Below the pieces are notes generated by a model, which did not search any database, had not been told where the DNA came from, and saw nothing but the letters and a program-made list of their open reading frames with translations. Positions 1-9,853 of a stretch of DNA of 64,000 nt are shown one piece after another (position 1 is the first letter of the stretch; the number at the start of each line of letters is the position of its first letter). The DNA comes from Mycobacterium sp. (GTDB taxonomy: Bacteria > Actinomycetota > Actinomycetes > Mycobacteriales > Mycobacteriaceae): positions 124,001 to 188,000 of the forward strand of contig JAKFVT010000027.1 in the NCBI GenBank assembly GCA_021732005.1, in the 5' to 3' direction. Both the position numbers and the translations under genes were made by a program.

Positions 1-691
1 CCGGCAGGTCGGCGTACCAGTCGTAGAACGACGTCATGACGCCGCCGATGAGCTGAATGAAGCGGGTGCCGACGCAGTGCGAGACCATCGACATCGCCGG
101 GATCGGCGAGAAACCCGCGCAGCGGTCGGGCCCGTAGGTGGCGATGGTGTTGACGTGGGCCGCGGCCGCGATCTCGATGGCCTCCTGCCACGACGCCCGC
201 ACCAGGCCGCCCTTGCCGCGGGCCTGCTGATACCGGCGACGACGCTCGGGGTCACCGGTGACGTCCCGCCAGGCCAGGACCGGGTCGCCGAGGCGGGCCT
301 TGGCCTCCCGGTACATCTCGAGCAGCACCCCACGCACGTACGGATAGCGCACCCGGGTCGGCGAGTAGGTGTACCAGGAGAACGCGGCACCGCGCGGACA
401 GCCCCGCGGTTCGTATTCCGGACGGTCCGGACCGACCGAGGGATAGTCGGTCTCCTGCATCTCCCAGGTGATGATGCCGTCCTTGACGTACACCTTCCAC
501 GAACAGGATCCGGTGCAGTTCACCCCGTGAGTGGACCGGACCACCTTGTCGTGGCTCCACCGGTCGCGATAGAAGACATCGCCGGCGCGCCCACCGCGGC
601 GGAAGACCGCGCGGCCGTCGTCCGACTCCGCCCAGCCGGTGACAAATCGGCCGAGCTTCAGTAGCGCGTCAGACGCGCTGTCCCCTCCCAC
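1..691 (-). CDS. narG: Respiratory nitrate reductase alpha subunit, N-terminal part (window edge cuts the 3' end)
   Basis: NarG is the molybdopterin-bearing catalytic subunit of the membrane-bound nitrate reductase, which reduces nitrate to nitrite on the cytoplasmic side. About 230 residues are present. They carry the FS0 [4Fe-4S] ligand pattern of NarG: H55 and C59/C63 in HGVNCTGSC and C98 in EPRGCPRG. The family segments YRDRWSHDKVV and GGVMTSFYDWYADLP also match. The start is a GTG at 691; no in-frame ATG lies nearby and no good ribosome site is visible, so the start is uncertain. narH, narJ and narI would be expected beyond the left edge. The gene lies 79 bases downstream of a same-strand membrane protein gene. 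Confidence 0.93.
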   Translation of the reverse strand, partial: MGGDSASDALLKLGRFVTGWAESDDGRAVFRRGGRAGDVFYRDRWSHDKVVRSTHGVNCTGSCSWKVYVKDGIITWEMQETDYPSVGPDRPEYEPRGCPRGAAFSWYTYSPTRVRYPYVRGVLLEMYREAKARLGDPVLAWRDVTGDPERRRRYQQARGKGGLVRASWQEAIEIAAAAHVNTIATYGPDRCAGFSPIPAMSMVSHCVGTRFIQLIGGVMTSFYDWYADLP

Positions 692-770
692 CCGGCCAAT
701 CTTGGCGTGACCGGACCGCGCCCACGTTGCTTTTCGGGGAATAGCGCCACGACAACGAGTTACGGTGCAG

Positions 771-2006
771 CTACATCGGGACCGGCGCACCGAAGCCGGG
801 GATGATCCCGATCGGGATCACCGCCAGCAGAATGGCGCCGACAGCGAACACGATCAGCGTGCGGCGGGTCGGGGGCTCATCGATTTCGGGCTGGTTGCGG
901 GTGTACAGCAAAAAGACGACCCCGAGGTCGAAGGCGATGATCACCCACCACCGGACCCAATCCACCCCGGTCGCGAACACCGGCAGGATCATCACGATCC
1001 CGACCAGCATGGCCAGCGGCCGGCCCCGCAGGATCGCGATGAACCGCCGGACCGGAACACCTGCGACGTGGCTGATCGCCAGCATGCCGATGACCAGCGT
1101 CGCCAGCCCGTAGACCGTCGAACCGGCCAGTGCGACCACGCCGATGCTACCGACGAAGCGCAGGCCCTCGCTGAAAGTCATGTCGAACAACGGCAGGAAG
1201 GCCCGGCAGAACCAGTCGTGATAGTCGACGTAGTAGTGGAAACCGCTCAGCAGCTGGCCGATGGTCGGTTTGCCGGCCAGCGGATGGTTCATCGGCCCGT
1301 GCTGCACCAGCTGACACAGCTGCGGGGAAACCTTCTGCCTGCCGAATGCGGCCAACGCGAGCGCGATCAGTATGGACGGCCCGAGCGCCGCGACAACAGC
1401 GGTCCAGAACGCCTTGGCGTCGAGGCGCCGCGCGAGCACCGTCAGCGCCGACAGCACGCCGAGCCCGAACAGGAACGGCGTCGCCTCATGGATCAGCGTC
1501 AACACGGCAAGCGTCAAACCGTAGACAGCACTGGCGATTACGGTCGCACGGGCGGTGGCGATCCTGGTCAGCACGACGGCGAAGATGGCCAGCGCGGCGC
1601 CACCCAGCAGATCGGTGCGCGCCGAGAACAGCGCGAACGCGAACCCGAACGGCAGCACGGGGATCAGCAGTGCGATCAGCCGCCGTCGCTGGGAACGACC
1701 GGATCTGACGGCTATCGTCCAGGCCACTGCGGCAAGGCCGAGAACGAAGGCCACCGTCGGAATCCAGCGCAGCACAGCCAGACCGCCGAAGTAGTGCGCG
1801 GTGCCGAACAGGCCCAGCAGCTCGCCGGCAAGACCGCGCCGGATGAAACCCACCGAGTAGTCGATGGCGAAGTAGGAATACCAATAGCCGTCGGGGACCA
1901 CCGTGATCGCAAGCGTCAGAAGCACCGCGGCCCACAACACCAGCAGCACCGTGAACGTGACGAAGAAGCCGCGCCTGCTCCCGGTGTCGACCGCGGTGCT
2001 CGGCAT
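771..2006 (-). CDS. Polytopic membrane protein of unknown function
   Basis: This 411-residue protein has about ten hydrophobic segments spread over its length and short polar loops, so it is an integral membrane protein. The layout of long helices with a large loop (around residues 210-270, rich in aromatic residues and His) resembles multi-spanning envelope glycosyltransferases, but I see no definite catalytic motif and assign no function. The ATG at 2006 is supported by a TATACT -10 element ending 6 bases upstream. The gene is divergent from a polysaccharide pyruvyl transferase only 24 bases away, which suggests a shared role in cell-surface polysaccharide synthesis. The frame stays open far upstream, but only as antisense of the neighbour. 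Confidence 0.8.
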   Translation of the reverse strand: MPSTAVDTGSRRGFFVTFTVLLVLWAAVLLTLAITVVPDGYWYSYFAIDYSVGFIRRGLAGELLGLFGTAHYFGGLAVLRWIPTVAFVLGLAAVAWTIAVRSGRSQRRRLIALLIPVLPFGFAFALFSARTDLLGGAALAIFAVVLTRIATARATVIASAVYGLTLAVLTLIHEATPFLFGLGVLSALTVLARRLDAKAFWTAVVAALGPSILIALALAAFGRQKVSPQLCQLVQHGPMNHPLAGKPTIGQLLSGFHYYVDYHDWFCRAFLPLFDMTFSEGLRFVGSIGVVALAGSTVYGLATLVIGMLAISHVAGVPVRRFIAILRGRPLAMLVGIVMILPVFATGVDWVRWWVIIAFDLGVVFLLYTRNQPEIDEPPTRRTLIVFAVGAILLAVIPIGIIPGFGAPVPM

Positions 2007-2030
2007 CGGATGAGTATAGGGTCGATTCAC
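2007..2030. promoter_or_regulatory. Overlapping divergent leaderless promoters
   Basis: The 24 bases between two divergent start codons hold two -10-like hexamers. TATACT on the minus strand (2013-2018) is 6 bases from the ATG at 2006. TAGGGT on the plus strand (2017-2022) is 8 bases from the GTG at 2031. The hexamers share positions 2017-2018. Both fit the mycobacterial leaderless arrangement; the call is inference from spacing. Confidence 0.5.
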
Positions 2031-3065
2031 GTGAGCCAAGACGCGACGGTCGCCTATCTGGGCTTCCACGACAAGGACAATCTCGGCGACGACGCGATCT
2101 ACGACGCAGTGAAATCCCAGCTCCCCGGGGTCACGTTCAATGACGTCCCCCGGCTGGCGCACGAATTCGTGTTCCCCGTCGGCGCGGCCCTGCACCGGGC
2201 TCGCACACCCAGCACGCTGGTGATGGGCGGTGGGACGCTGGTCGGGGTCCGCTACTTCCGGCTGCTGGCGAGGGCGGGCCTTGCGGTGACGAAGAACGAC
2301 GGCAAGTACGCGATCGGCGTCGGCGTTCAAGACCCCGGCTATGCCGGGCGTGGCAGCGGGTCGGGCAACGACGAACTGACCAAGTGGAAGCCGATCCTGG
2401 CCGGGTTCGACTCGGTATCGGTACGCGGGCCGCGCAGCGTCGAACTGCTCGCCGACATCGGGCTGACCGCACAGGTGACCGGAGATCCGGCGCTGATCCT
2501 GCCGCGACCCACAGTGCCGGTCTCCGACGGCTTGATCGGGGTCAACCTCGGCTACGGCGACGACCTGTGGGGGCATGATCCGGTCGGGGTTGCCAACCAG
2601 GTCGCGGCCGCGGTGCGGGAACTCGCGGGCCGCGGTCATCGGTTCGTCGGCATCCTGATGAACCCGAGCGATCGCAAGTGGCTGGAGGTGGCCTTCGAGG
2701 GCGTGGCGGCCGACATCGTGCGGCCGCCCGACGCCACTGCGGCCGCACGGGAATTCGCCCGGTGCTCGGCCGCCATCGTCTGCCGGCTGCACGCCGGAAT
2801 CCTCGCCGCACTGTCGGACACCCCGGTGGTTTGCCTTGAGTACCAACCGAAGTGCCGCGACTTCGCGATGTCGATCGACGACGAGCGGTCGCTGATCCGC
2901 ACCGATCAGGTGACCGGCACTGCCGTCGTAGACCGCGTTCTGGAGTCGCTGGCCGACTCACGCGCCATCCGGGCGAACAAGCGTGCCGCCGTCGACCGGC
3001 TGCGCACCCAGCTGGACTCCGAGTACAGCGCGCTGCGCCGTCAGCTCGGCGTCGCGGGCGCCTGA
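2031..3065 (+). CDS. Polysaccharide pyruvyl transferase family protein
   Basis: This 344-residue protein matches the PF04230 family (CsaB/WcaK-like), which transfers pyruvyl groups from phosphoenolpyruvate to sugars of surface polysaccharides or glycolipids. Seen in the sequence: the N-terminal GFHDKDNLGDDAIYD segment, VMGGGTLVG, the SVRGPRSVELL segment typical of the family, TGDPALIL, and the late CRLHAGILAAL segment with the conserved R-x-H. The GTG at 2031 is preferred because a TAGGGT -10 lies 8 bases upstream; an in-frame ATG at 2010 is the alternative. The 3' end overlaps the convergent rarD by 25 bases. The substrate is unknown; a pyruvylated trehalose or envelope glycan is plausible given the lipid locus in this window. 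Confidence 0.85.
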   Translation: MSQDATVAYLGFHDKDNLGDDAIYDAVKSQLPGVTFNDVPRLAHEFVFPVGAALHRARTPSTLVMGGGTLVGVRYFRLLARAGLAVTKNDGKYAIGVGVQDPGYAGRGSGSGNDELTKWKPILAGFDSVSVRGPRSVELLADIGLTAQVTGDPALILPRPTVPVSDGLIGVNLGYGDDLWGHDPVGVANQVAAAVRELAGRGHRFVGILMNPSDRKWLEVAFEGVAADIVRPPDATAAAREFARCSAAIVCRLHAGILAALSDTPVVCLEYQPKCRDFAMSIDDERSLIRTDQVTGTAVVDRVLESLADSRAIRANKRAAVDRLRTQLDSEYSALRRQLGVAGA

Positions 3066-3943
3066 CGGGCCCGCCGCAGCGCGTCACCGCTGAATACCAG
3101 CAGCGCCAGCCAGATCAGCGCGAAACCGGCCCAGCGGGCCGGCGGCATCGGCTCGTGCGCCACCAGCACGCCCCACGTCATCTGCATGGCCGGATTCAGG
3201 TACATCAGGAGCCCGAGGGTGACCAGCGGCAGGCGCTGGGCCGCGGCGGCGAAGAACAGCAGCGGGATCGCGGTGATCGGCCCGGACAGAACCATCAACG
3301 CAAGGTGGCCCGGCCCGTTGCTGGCGAACTGGCCGTGCCCACTGAGCTGCAGCACGACGATGTACGCGATGGCGAAGGGGGCGGCGAGCGCGGCCTCCAC
3401 ACCCACGCTGACCCGCGGGTCGGTGGGGACCACCTTCTTGACCACACCGTAGAGGCCGAACGTCGAGGCCAGCCCGAGCGCGATGATCGGCGGCCCGCCG
3501 ACCTCGATGCCGAGCAGGATCACCGCGGCCAGCGCGATCAGCACGGCCACCACCTGGGCCCGGTTGAGCCGTTCCCGGAAGATCAGCACCCCGAGGAGCA
3601 CACTGATCAGTGGATTGATGAAGTAGCCGAGCGCGGCGTCGACAACATGGCCGTTGCTGACCGCGAAGATGAAGATGACCCAGTTGGCCGACACCAGCGC
3701 CGAGGCACACAGCAGCAGAAGCCAGGTGCGTCCGGTGATCGACCGCAGGTCGGACAGCTTGCGCATGGCGACGACGACACCGGCCATCAGCACCAGCGTC
3801 CAGACCACGCGGTGCGCCAGAACCTCCAGCGCCCCAGCCGGTTTCAGCAGCGGAAAGAACGCCGGGAACAGACCCCAGGACCCGTAGGCACCGATGCCGT
3901 AGAGCAGACCGCCGGTCTTGGTGTCCTGTTTGGGGGCCGTCAC
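3041..3943 (-). CDS. rarD: EamA-family transporter RarD
   Basis: RarD proteins are drug/metabolite superfamily permeases of the inner membrane with ten helices in two EamA repeats; their natural substrate is not firmly known. The 300-residue sequence begins [19 protein letters not shown], the RarD family signature, and continues with regularly spaced hydrophobic helices and the internal segment [15 protein letters not shown]. The GTG start at 3943 overlaps the TGA of the upstream pseudouridine synthase gene by four bases, so the two are translationally coupled. Its 3' end overlaps the convergent pyruvyl transferase gene. Confidence 0.9.
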   Translation of the reverse strand: MTAPKQDTKTGGLLYGIGAYGSWGLFPAFFPLLKPAGALEVLAHRVVWTLVLMAGVVVAMRKLSDLRSITGRTWLLLLCASALVSANWVIFIFAVSNGHVVDAALGYFINPLISVLLGVLIFRERLNRAQVVAVLIALAAVILLGIEVGGPPIIALGLASTFGLYGVVKKVVPTDPRVSVGVEAALAAPFAIAYIVVLQLSGHGQFASNGPGHLALMVLSGPITAIPLLFFAAAAQRLPLVTLGLLMYLNPAMQMTWGVLVAHEPMPPARWAGFALIWLALLVFSGDALRRARQAPATPS

Positions 3944-4866
3944 GATTCGCCGCGCAGCACATCCAATGCGTGCTGCAGGTCGGCCGGGTAAGGGGCGGTG
4001 ACCTCGAAGTGTCTGCCGTCGGCGGGATGGGCGAACGCCAGCGAGCGCGCGTGCAGCCACTGCCGTTCCAGGCCGAGCCGCTTGGCCAGGACCGGGTCGG
4101 CACCGTAGGTCAGATCGCCGGCGCACGGGTGGTGCAGCGCGGCGAAGTGCACCCGGATCTGGTGCGTGCGACCGGTTTCCAGGTGGATGTCGAGAAGACT
4201 TGCGGCCCTGAACATTTCGACGGTGTCGTAGTGGGTGATGCTGTGCCGCCCGGTTTCGGTGACGGCGAATTTCCAGTCGTGGCCGCGGTGCCTGCCGATC
4301 GGCGCGTCGATGGTTCCGCTCGACGGATCCGGATGGCCCTGCACCACAGCGTGATAGCGCTTGTCGACGGTGCGCTGCTTGAACGCCCGCTTGAGCAGCG
4401 TGTAGGCCCGCTCGGACAGCGCGACCACCATGACACCGGACGTGCCGACGTCGAGCCGGTGCACGATGCCCTGCCGCTCGTGGATGCCCGAGGTGCTGAT
4501 CCGGAATCCGGCCGCGGCCAGACCGCCCAGCACGGTGGGTCCGTGCCAGCCGACGGTGGCGTGGGCGGCCACCCCGGGCGGCTTGTCGACGGCGACGATG
4601 TCGGCGTCGGAGTACAGGATCGTCATGCCCTCGATCTCTTGGGGCGTGTTCTCCGGCGGCGGCGCTTCCTCGGGGATCTGCACGTGCAGCCACGCGCCGG
4701 CCTCGAGACGGTCGGACTTGCCTGCCCGTGCGCCGTCGAGTTCGACGCCGCCGTCCTCGGCGATCGCGGCGGCGGCGGTCCGGGAAAGCCCCAGCAGCCG
4801 GGCCAGGCCCGCGTCGACGCGCATGCCGGCCAGACCCTCGGGGACCGGCATGGACCGTTCGGACAT
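3940..4866 (-). CDS. RluA-family pseudouridine synthase (Rv1540-like)
   Basis: This 308-residue enzyme isomerises uridine to pseudouridine in ribosomal RNA (RluD-like). An S4-type RNA-binding region occupies about residues 10-80. The catalytic motif HRLDVGTSG, with its nucleophilic Asp, lies near residue 145. Further family segments are [16 protein letters not shown] and the final [15 protein letters not shown]. The ATG at 4866 overlaps the lspA stop by one base (TGATG), and its stop overlaps the rarD start. The lspA-pseudouridine synthase order is as in M. tuberculosis (Rv1539-Rv1540). The exact rRNA target cannot be read from the sequence. Confidence 0.93.
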   Translation of the reverse strand: MSERSMPVPEGLAGMRVDAGLARLLGLSRTAAAAIAEDGGVELDGARAGKSDRLEAGAWLHVQIPEEAPPPENTPQEIEGMTILYSDADIVAVDKPPGVAAHATVGWHGPTVLGGLAAAGFRISTSGIHERQGIVHRLDVGTSGVMVVALSERAYTLLKRAFKQRTVDKRYHAVVQGHPDPSSGTIDAPIGRHRGHDWKFAVTETGRHSITHYDTVEMFRAASLLDIHLETGRTHQIRVHFAALHHPCAGDLTYGADPVLAKRLGLERQWLHARSLAFAHPADGRHFEVTAPYPADLQHALDVLRGES

Positions 4867-5420
4867 CAGGCCGTCTCGGCCTTGTCGTCGCTGGCCGCCG
4901 GTTCGGCCGTGCGGCGACCCGCGGTGTCGAAGTCGTAGCCGAACAGCGACAGCCCGACCAGCAGGATGGCCCCGCCGACCACCGCCGGATCGGCCACGTT
5001 GAACACCGGCCACCAGCCGATGGACAGGAAGTCGACGACGTGCCCGCGCAGCGGGCCGGGCGAGCGGAAGAACCGGTCGACCAGGTTGCCCAGCGCGCCG
5101 CCCAGGATCATTCCGAGGCCGACCGCCCACCACGGCGACACCAGCCGTCGGCCCATCCAGAAGATTCCGATCACCACACCGGTGGCGACCAGCGTCAACA
5201 CCCAGGTGTAGCCGGTCGCCATCGAGAAGGCGGCTCCCGAGTTGCGCACCAGCGTCCAGGTGACGGTGTCACCGATGATCGACACCGGCTGCCCGGGGGT
5301 CAGCCAGCGCACGGCCAGCACCTTGGTGATCACGTCGAGGGCCAGCACCACACCCGCCACCGACAGCAGCAGCCGCAGCCGACGTGGTGCCTTGGCGCTG
5401 TCCGGAGATTCGTCGGTCAC
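4866..5420 (-). CDS. lspA: Lipoprotein signal peptidase (signal peptidase II)
   Basis: LspA cleaves the signal peptide of prolipoproteins after diacylglyceryl modification of the lipobox cysteine, within the inner membrane. The 184-residue protein has four transmembrane helices and the family blocks: [13 protein letters not shown], the catalytic-Asp segment GNLVDR and the second catalytic segment [11 protein letters not shown]. The GTG at 5420 starts a short hydrophilic extension before the first helix. It heads a coupled operon with the pseudouridine synthase and rarD, and is divergent from ansA with 28 bases between the starts. Confidence 0.95.
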   Translation of the reverse strand: MTDESPDSAKAPRRLRLLLSVAGVVLALDVITKVLAVRWLTPGQPVSIIGDTVTWTLVRNSGAAFSMATGYTWVLTLVATGVVIGIFWMGRRLVSPWWAVGLGMILGGALGNLVDRFFRSPGPLRGHVVDFLSIGWWPVFNVADPAVVGGAILLVGLSLFGYDFDTAGRRTAEPAASDDKAETA

Positions 5421-5435
5421 ACCCCCATCATTCCC

Positions 5436-5441
5436 TAGTCT
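5436..5441 (+). promoter_or_regulatory. Probable -10 element of a leaderless ansA transcript
   Basis: TAGTCT fits the mycobacterial TANNNT hexamer and ends 7 bases before the ansA ATG, so the transcript would begin at or near the start codon. Confidence 0.45.
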
Positions 5442-5448
5442 GTTGGGC

Positions 5449-6366
5449 ATGCCCCGACTCGTCGTCGTTACCACCGGCGGGACGATCGCCACCAGCGCAG
5501 ACGATGAGGGCGTGCTGCGACCGGTGCACGGCGGAGCCGAGCTGGTCGCCGGGCACGACGCGCAGGTGATCGACCTGTTCACCCTGGACAGCTCGCAGCT
5601 GACACCCGCCGAGTGGGTGCGGATCGCAGACGCCGTCACCGCGGCCGCCACGGGGGCCGACGGCGTCGTCGTCACGCACGGCACCGATTCGATGGAAGAG
5701 ACCGCCCTGTGGCTGGAGCTGACGTACGCCGGTGACGCACCGGTGGTCGTCACCGGCGCCGCCCGGTCGGCCGACGCCCCGGACGCAGACGGGCCGGCCA
5801 ACCTGCGCGACGCCCTCGCGGTGGCGGCCAGCCCGCGCGCCCGCGGTCTGGGCGTGCTGATCTGCTTCGCCGGCTGGGTGCGCCCGGCGCTGGGCACCAC
5901 CAAGGTGGGCGGTCCCGACCTGTTCGGCGGCACCACACCGGTGGGCCGGGTGAGCGACGGGGCAGTCGAGTGGACCGGCGGCACGCGGCGGGCGTACCTG
6001 GGCGCGGTCGCGGAGGCCGGGCGCGTCGACATCGTGGCGGCCTATCCCGGCGCCGACGGCACCGCGATCGACGCGTTCGTCGGCGCCGGTGCCGCGGGTC
6101 TGGTCATCGAGGCGATGGGGGCAGGCAACGCCGGGACCCGGGTCATCGAGGCGGTGCGCCGGGCCTGCGCCCGCGGGGTGGCCGTGGCGGTGACCACCCG
6201 GGTCCCCGGCGGGCCGACGGCGGCGACCTACGGGCCGGGCCACGACCTGGTGAGCGCCGGAGCGGTGCTGGTGCCGCAGTTGCGCAGCAGCCAGGCCCGG
6301 GTGCTGATGATGGCGGCGTTGAGCGCGGGGCTACCCGTGGCCGACGTCATCGCCCGCCTGGGCTGA
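5449..6366 (+). CDS. ansA: L-asparaginase
   Basis: AnsA hydrolyses L-asparagine to aspartate and ammonia. The 305-residue protein carries both nucleophile blocks of bacterial type asparaginases: TTGGTIATS at the N-terminus with the catalytic Thr, and [13 protein letters not shown] with the Thr-Asp pair near residue 80. The length and motifs match mycobacterial AnsA (Rv1538c). There is no signal peptide, so it is probably cytoplasmic. The gene is divergent from lspA and convergent with dinX, whose 3' end it overlaps by 36 bases. Confidence 0.93.
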   Translation: MPRLVVVTTGGTIATSADDEGVLRPVHGGAELVAGHDAQVIDLFTLDSSQLTPAEWVRIADAVTAAATGADGVVVTHGTDSMEETALWLELTYAGDAPVVVTGAARSADAPDADGPANLRDALAVAASPRARGLGVLICFAGWVRPALGTTKVGGPDLFGGTTPVGRVSDGAVEWTGGTRRAYLGAVAEAGRVDIVAAYPGADGTAIDAFVGAGAAGLVIEAMGAGNAGTRVIEAVRRACARGVAVAVTTRVPGGPTAATYGPGHDLVSAGAVLVPQLRSSQARVLMMAALSAGLPVADVIARLG

Positions 6367-7719
6367 AGCCCGGCTTTCCAGACCCCCGACGTACTCGGCC
6401 CAGTCCAGGCTGTCGACCGGGTTGGCTTTGACCAGGTCCGGTTGGTCGATGGCGAACGTCCGCATCACCCCGGGCCCGCTGCCGCGCGTTTCGAAGCGCA
6501 CGCTGACCACGCCATGCCCAGCGCCCTGCACCCAGCCGTGACCGAGCTCGGGATGACTGACGTCGTCACCGATGCGCCAGCCTCCGGCTTCGGGCACCGG
6601 CACCGGCGTGGGTGCGTGGGTGTCCGGCGCCTCGGCCACCTCGGCCTCCAGCTGCTCGAGATCGGGGAACAACGACTCCTGACGGACATCGGACAGCCCG
6701 GAAAAGCCCACGCCCAGAAGGCGAATGGGGCCGATCTCCCGGGGGTCGAGAAGGAGCCGGTACGCGGTGGCGGTCAGAGTGCCGACGTTGCCGGTGGCGT
6801 ACGGCAGTGTTGCCGAACGGGTGAGGGTGCTCATGTCGGACCGCTTGAGCTTGACGGTGATCGTGCGGGCGGCGCGACCGTCGCGCTGCAGCCGCTGGTG
6901 GGCGTGCTCGGCGATCGGGCCGATGGCGTCGCGCAACTGATCCATGGTGGTGAGGTCGGCGGCGAACGTCGACTCGGCGCTGATCTGCTTGGCCTCGGCG
7001 CGTTCGGCCACCGGGCGGTCGTCGATGCCGCGGGCCAGGCGGTGCAGCGCGGGTCCGACGGTGGCACCGAGGATGCTGGCCGCCTCGGCGTCGGTGAGCG
7101 CGGCCAGTTGGCCGATGGTGTCGATGCCGAGCCGGTGTAGCTTGTCCTCTGCGACCGGGCCGATCCCCCACAGCCGGCGTACCGGCAAGCCGTCGAGCAG
7201 GGTGCGCTCCTCGTCGCGGCGTACGACGCGAAACCCGTCGGGCTTGGCCAGGTCCGAGGCGATCTTGGCGATCTGCTTGCCCGATCCGGCCCCGACGGAG
7301 GCCACCAGGCCGGTCTCTTCGCGGACCCGGCGGCGCAGCAGAGCGGCGAACTCCTCGACCTCCTCGGCGCCGGCCCCGGCCAGTTCGATCGGCTCACCGA
7401 ACGCCTCGTCGAACGACAGCTGCTCGAGGACGGGCACCATGGCACGCACCGTGTCCAGCACCCGCCGGCTGGCCACCCCGTACACCACGCCACGGGGCGG
7501 CAGCACCACGGCGGCGGCGCCAACCATGCGCCGGGCCTGGTGCATCGGCATCGCCGAGCGGGCGCCGAACACCCGCGCCTCATAGCTGGCGCCGGCCACC
7601 ACGCCGCGGCCGCCGAGCCCGCCGACCAGGACGGGGCGGCCACGCAGGGTTGGGCGGGTCAGCTGTTCGACGGACGCGAAGAACGCATCCATGTCGAAAT
7701 GCAAGACCCAGCGCTCCAC
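6331..7719 (-). CDS. dinX: Y-family DNA polymerase IV (DinX type)
   Basis: This 462-residue translesion polymerase belongs to the DinB/Pol IV group. The palm motif [12 protein letters not shown] with its metal-binding Asp is at the N-terminus, and the catalytic LSFDEAF is near residue 105. The thumb HhH segment [18 protein letters not shown] and the little-finger domain follow. The roughly 100-residue C-terminal extension ([19 protein letters not shown]) is typical of mycobacterial DinX (Rv1537). The GTG at 7719 lies 8 bases downstream of a TAGCAT -10 on the minus strand (7728-7733), which argues for this start over longer alternatives. It shares a short divergent region with a secreted repeat protein gene. 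Confidence 0.93.
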   Translation of the reverse strand: MERWVLHFDMDAFFASVEQLTRPTLRGRPVLVGGLGGRGVVAGASYEARVFGARSAMPMHQARRMVGAAAVVLPPRGVVYGVASRRVLDTVRAMVPVLEQLSFDEAFGEPIELAGAGAEEVEEFAALLRRRVREETGLVASVGAGSGKQIAKIASDLAKPDGFRVVRRDEERTLLDGLPVRRLWGIGPVAEDKLHRLGIDTIGQLAALTDAEAASILGATVGPALHRLARGIDDRPVAERAEAKQISAESTFAADLTTMDQLRDAIGPIAEHAHQRLQRDGRAARTITVKLKRSDMSTLTRSATLPYATGNVGTLTATAYRLLLDPREIGPIRLLGVGFSGLSDVRQESLFPDLEQLEAEVAEAPDTHAPTPVPVPEAGGWRIGDDVSHPELGHGWVQGAGHGVVSVRFETRGSGPGVMRTFAIDQPDLVKANPVDSLDWAEYVGGLESRASAQAGDDVGHG

Positions 7720-7727
7720 GACTCCCG

Positions 7728-7733
7728 ATGCTA
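7728..7733 (-). promoter_or_regulatory. Probable -10 element of a leaderless dinX transcript
   Basis: The minus-strand hexamer TAGCAT fits TANNNT and is 8 bases from the dinX GTG. A GGGAG sequence between them could alternatively act as a close ribosome site. Confidence 0.4.
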
Positions 7734-7801
7734 TTGGCTGGGCCGAATGCAGTAGCCGGCTACTGAATCCGCGCGGTCGAGCGCGTCGCACGATCACTGC
7801 T

Positions 7802-9850
7802 ATGAGCACTGGGCATCTCGTCGGTTACGTCGGTGGGTTGGCGGTGGCGCTGGGCGTCGGCGCGGCGGTGGTGGTGAGTGCGCCGACGGCGTCGGCCGAT
7901 ACCGCATCAGGGTCGTCGTCGCATAGCGCTTCGCCGAGCACTGCGAAGTCGGCGAGGCCGCCGCAGCGCGCACACTCCGTCGCCTCGATGAAGCCCGCGC
8001 CGAAACGCAGCGTCGACGCCCCGGCGGCGTCGGTGACGCTTCTGATGGCCGCGTCCGGTACGACCGAGGCGAGGCGGACCACGAGGAGCGCCGCCCCGGT
8101 CGCCGACGCAATCCCCATCGACGGTGGCCGCAATCTGGTCATCGACACGACCGGCGACGGGTCCAGCGGCTTCACCACCCGAGTTTCCCTGCGGGACAAC
8201 GTGACCGGCACTCAGACGGGCGAGACTCTTGTTCTCGCCGGTCAGGTCGCTCAGGCTCCCCTGCTGGACGCCGGAGGCGCACACGCCGTGATCGCGACGA
8301 GCGCTGAAATCTCCTATGGCACGTACGCGAGCCAGGTCGCGGTAATCGACACCGAGACCGGCACCCAGACCGGCACCACCCTGGATTTCGACGGCTACCC
8401 CCGGATGCAGCTGGTCGGTGACAAAAGCCTCGCGGTGATCAGCACCTACGTCTACGACGCAACCACCGGCGGCGCAACGCACTTCACGACCCTCGATATC
8501 GCGACGGGCGCCGAGGTCGGTACCGGACTCGCCCTCGATGGCAGCCCCTGGGACACCCCACCGCTGAGCGCCGCCAACACCAACGTACTGGTCATCACCG
8601 TCAAACCGGGTTCGCCGACCGTCAATGCGGCGGTGTTGAACACCACGACCGGCACCCAGGCAGGGCACACGCTGAGCCTCGACGGTTCACTGTGGGGCAC
8701 ACCGCTGGTCAACGCCGACGGTGTCCATGTCCTGCTCACCACAAGCACCGGCGCCGCGACGCACGTCGCCGTCATCGACACCGCCACCGGCGAACACAGC
8801 GGCGGCACGCTCGACCTTCCGGGCGCACCAGGCTCCGTACTCCCGGCCGCCGACGGCATTCATGTCCTGCTCACCGCCGATGACGGCGCGGGCACCCACA
8901 TCGCGGTTGTCGACGCCACGACCGGCGACCGGGCGGGCACCACCCTCACCCTCCCCGGCCGGGTGACGGGTCCGGTGATCAACACCGACGGCGTCCACGC
9001 AGTCTTCGTCGCGAGCATCGGCGACTCCACGCAGGTCGTGGTAGTCGACACAACCACCGGCGAGCAGACGGGCCGCCCCGACCCGGTAGGCGGTGCATTG
9101 AGTTACACATTCGCCGATGCCGGCCGGACGCATGTGCTGGTCGCCACCACTACCGGCGGCTCGACCGAGTTCACCTCGTTCGATTCCGCGACGGGCGCGA
9201 AAGTGAGTGCCCCGCTTACCTATTCCGGAGAGCTCGTCGGCTGGCCCGCGCCGTCGCCGGCCGCGGACGGTACCCACGCCCTGTTCATTCTGGATGACGC
9301 GGACCAGACGCGGTTGATCGTGATCGACATCACCACCGGCGCCCAGGCCGGTACCGGTATCACGCTGTCCGGCGAATCGGGCGCAGCGATAGTGAGCGAC
9401 GGCGGCAACCACACCACGATCGTCACCCGGACCGCCGCGACAAGGTCTCACGGCAGCAGCTCCCGCGTCGCGGTGATCGACACCGCGACCGGCAACCAGG
9501 TCGGAGTCACCACCCGGCTCACGGGGACCCCTGCCGTACTTCCCCAGCTGAGCGCCGACGGCCACCACGTCGTGGTCAGAACATTCGCCGGGCTCAGCGC
9601 AAACCTCGACACCACGACCGGCACGGCCACCACCCGCATCGCCGGACCGCCGTGGGGCCTGGACCTGGAGGCCTTCGCACTCACGCCGCTCGGACGCGTC
9701 GTGACAGCCATCCAGACGGCGGTTGCCACCGTCTATCTGGCGATGGTCCAGTTCGTGTTCGTCGGCTTCTTCCTGTTGGGCGGCCTTCTCTCCCAAGCGC
9801 AGAACAGCCCGCCGGCGGCACCGCTCGGCAACGCCACCGTCGCCGGGTGA
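7802..9850 (+). CDS. Secreted beta-propeller-like repeat protein, function unknown
   Basis: This 682-residue protein begins with a signal-peptide-like segment (hydrophobic core about residues 6-28, then ASA). A low-complexity Ser/Ala-rich linker of about 70 residues follows. The body (about 100-640) is built from about eleven degenerate repeats of 42-45 residues. Each runs from a DGxH-like turn through a beta strand to xVAVIDTxTGxQxGTTLxLxG. This pattern resembles YVTN/WD40-type propeller blades. The C-terminal 45 residues contain a long hydrophobic stretch ([22 protein letters not shown]), perhaps a membrane anchor. I do not recognise a characterised homologue. It lies divergent to dinX and convergent to ileS, unlike the M. 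tuberculosis order, so it looks like an insertion. Confidence 0.82.
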   Translation: MSTGHLVGYVGGLAVALGVGAAVVVSAPTASADTASGSSSHSASPSTAKSARPPQRAHSVASMKPAPKRSVDAPAASVTLLMAASGTTEARRTTRSAAPVADAIPIDGGRNLVIDTTGDGSSGFTTRVSLRDNVTGTQTGETLVLAGQVAQAPLLDAGGAHAVIATSAEISYGTYASQVAVIDTETGTQTGTTLDFDGYPRMQLVGDKSLAVISTYVYDATTGGATHFTTLDIATGAEVGTGLALDGSPWDTPPLSAANTNVLVITVKPGSPTVNAAVLNTTTGTQAGHTLSLDGSLWGTPLVNADGVHVLLTTSTGAATHVAVIDTATGEHSGGTLDLPGAPGSVLPAADGIHVLLTADDGAGTHIAVVDATTGDRAGTTLTLPGRVTGPVINTDGVHAVFVASIGDSTQVVVVDTTTGEQTGRPDPVGGALSYTFADAGRTHVLVATTTGGSTEFTSFDSATGAKVSAPLTYSGELVGWPAPSPAADGTHALFILDDADQTRLIVIDITTGAQAGTGITLSGESGAAIVSDGGNHTTIVTRTAATRSHGSSSRVAVIDTATGNQVGVTTRLTGTPAVLPQLSADGHHVVVRTFAGLSANLDTTTGTATTRIAGPPWGLDLEAFALTPLGRVVTAIQTAVATVYLAMVQFVFVGFFLLGGLLSQAQNSPPAAPLGNATVAG

Positions 9851-9853
9851 GTC

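Noticed and set aside
765..2009. Open plus-strand frame continuous with the pyruvyl transferase gene
   Set aside because: It is antisense to the membrane protein gene, rich in Gln, Asp, Arg and His with no domain character; the real gene starts at 2031.
2007..2846. Open minus-strand frame extending the membrane protein upstream
   Set aside because: It is the antisense of the pyruvyl transferase gene and lacks hydrophobic or family features; the start at 2006 has its own -10.
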